A stretch of 64,000 bases of DNA from positions 1-64,000 of the forward strand of contig NZ_JAFCWM010000018.1 in NCBI RefSeq assembly GCF_049897565.1, read 5' to 3'. The notes beneath the pieces were generated by a model, which did not search any database, was not told the DNA's origin, and saw only the letters and a list, made by a program, of their open reading frames with translations. This DNA comes from JAFCUW01 sp049897565 (GTDB lineage Bacteria; Pseudomonadota; Gammaproteobacteria; Burkholderiales; Burkholderiaceae_D). Positions 63,430 through 64,000 of the stretch are shown here, piece after piece (the stretch's first letter is position 1; each line of letters starts with the position of its first letter). The position numbers and the translations under genes are program-made.

Positions 63430-64000
63430 ATGAACGCCGACCCGCACGAAATCCAGAAATTCAGTGACCTCGCCCACCGCTGGTGGGATCCCACATCCGA
63501 GTTCCGTCCGCTGCACGACATCAATCCGCTGCGCCTCGAGTGGATCCATGCGCGCGCGCTGCTGACCGGCCGCAAGGTCATCGACATCGGCTGTGGCGGT
63601 GGCATTTTGGCCGAATCGATGGCGCGCAAGGGCGCCGACGTCACCGGCATCGACCTGTCGGAAAAAGCGCTCAAAGTGGCCGACCTGCACAGCCTCGAAT
63701 CGGGCGTGCAGGTGCGCTACCAGCTGATCGCCGCCGAACAGATGGCGGTGCAGGAGGCGGGCCAGTACGACGTCGTCACCTGCATGGAAATGCTCGAGCA
63801 CGTGCCCGATCCGGCGTCGATCGTGCGCGCCGCGGCGGCCCTTGTCAGACCGGGCGGCCACGTGTTTTTCTCGACCCTGAACCGCAATCCGAAATCGTAT
63901 CTGTACGCGGTGGTGGGCGCCGAGTACCTGCTGCGCATGCTGCCGAAGGGCACCCATGACTACGGCAAGTTCATCACGCCGGCCGAGCTGTCGCAGTTCG
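63430..64000 (+). CDS. ubiG: Ubiquinone biosynthesis O-methyltransferase, 5' part
   Basis: The frame from the ATG at 63430 is open to the window edge and gives 190 residues of UbiG, which methylates two hydroxyl groups in ubiquinone synthesis. The N-terminus has EIQKFSDLAHRWWDPTSEF and INPLRLEWI, the SAM motif is VIDIGCGGGILAESMA, and MEMLEHVPDP and FFSTLNRNPKSYL follow. About 45 residues should be missing at the C-terminus (family about 235). It lies just past the ompA terminator. Confidence 0.93.
   Translation, partial: MNADPHEIQKFSDLAHRWWDPTSEFRPLHDINPLRLEWIHARALLTGRKVIDIGCGGGILAESMARKGADVTGIDLSEKALKVADLHSLESGVQVRYQLIAAEQMAVQEAGQYDVVTCMEMLEHVPDPASIVRAAAALVRPGGHVFFSTLNRNPKSYLYAVVGAEYLLRMLPKGTHDYGKFITPAELSQF

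Overview
The window is a chromosomal segment of a high-GC Gram-negative bacterium, most likely a betaproteobacterium of the family Oxalobacteraceae (Massilia/Duganella/Janthinobacterium type). The evidence is gene order and protein content: gyrA - DUF2059 - serC - pheA - hisC - tyrA - aroA - cmk - rpsA - ihfB - lapA - lapB, exbB - exbD - lpxK - ycaR - kdsB - adk, and ompA next to ubiG. The genus is an inference; no rRNA or tRNA gene is present to anchor it.

Region 1 (1-9.3 kb) holds accessory metabolism: an alpha/beta hydrolase, periplasmic gamma-glutamyltransferase, an SDR dehydrogenase, a 4-hydroxybutyrate-type CoA-transferase, a DUF1059 protein, a cytosolic DsbA-like protein and a proton-pumping pyrophosphatase. 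Region 2 (9.3-13.2 kb, minus strand) is a compact envelope operon (exbB-exbD-lpxK-ycaR-kdsB) followed by adk. Region 3 (13.2-20.6 kb) looks like an island lodged between exbB and the divergent xseA-sodB pair. It contains a fragmented array of about 130-190 bp repeats, most carrying a TGTGGATAA motif identical to a DnaA box, a wrecked IS1595-type transposase, an HNH-like gene, and a peptide-export cassette: HlyD adaptor (apparently frameshifted), a Gly-rich 194-residue candidate precursor, a small membrane protein and a C39-peptidase ABC exporter.

Region 4 (20.6-29.6 kb) has xseA, sodB, a hemerythrin protein, the remains of an ABC permease, and a two-component system whose regulator and kinase genes are separated by three envelope genes; three 11-bp-phased direct repeats precede the kinase. 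A small membrane protein and dsbA follow. Region 5 (29.7-32.9 kb) is a cobalamin uptake unit (riboswitch, btuB-like receptor, btuF). Region 6 (33-38.4 kb) has an extradiol dioxygenase, the YlqF-type GTPase, a pair of unrecognised secreted proteins and an HDAC-family deacetylase. Region 7 (38.6-43.7 kb) is a MoxR-DUF58-TgpA-MltB operon with 4-bp overlaps.

Region 8 (44.1-64 kb) is core genome: a small DNA-binding-like protein, cysM, a ComEA-like protein, heptose kinase, ugd, lapB, lapA, ihfB, rpsA, cmk, then the aromatic and serine cluster aroA-tyrA-hisC-pheA-serC, a DUF2059 gene with a premature amber codon, gyrA, ompA and the start of ubiG. Three small palindromic or inverted-repeat elements sharing a GGGGTCAG core (4.57, 24.0 and 45.6 kb) look like one dispersed repeat family.
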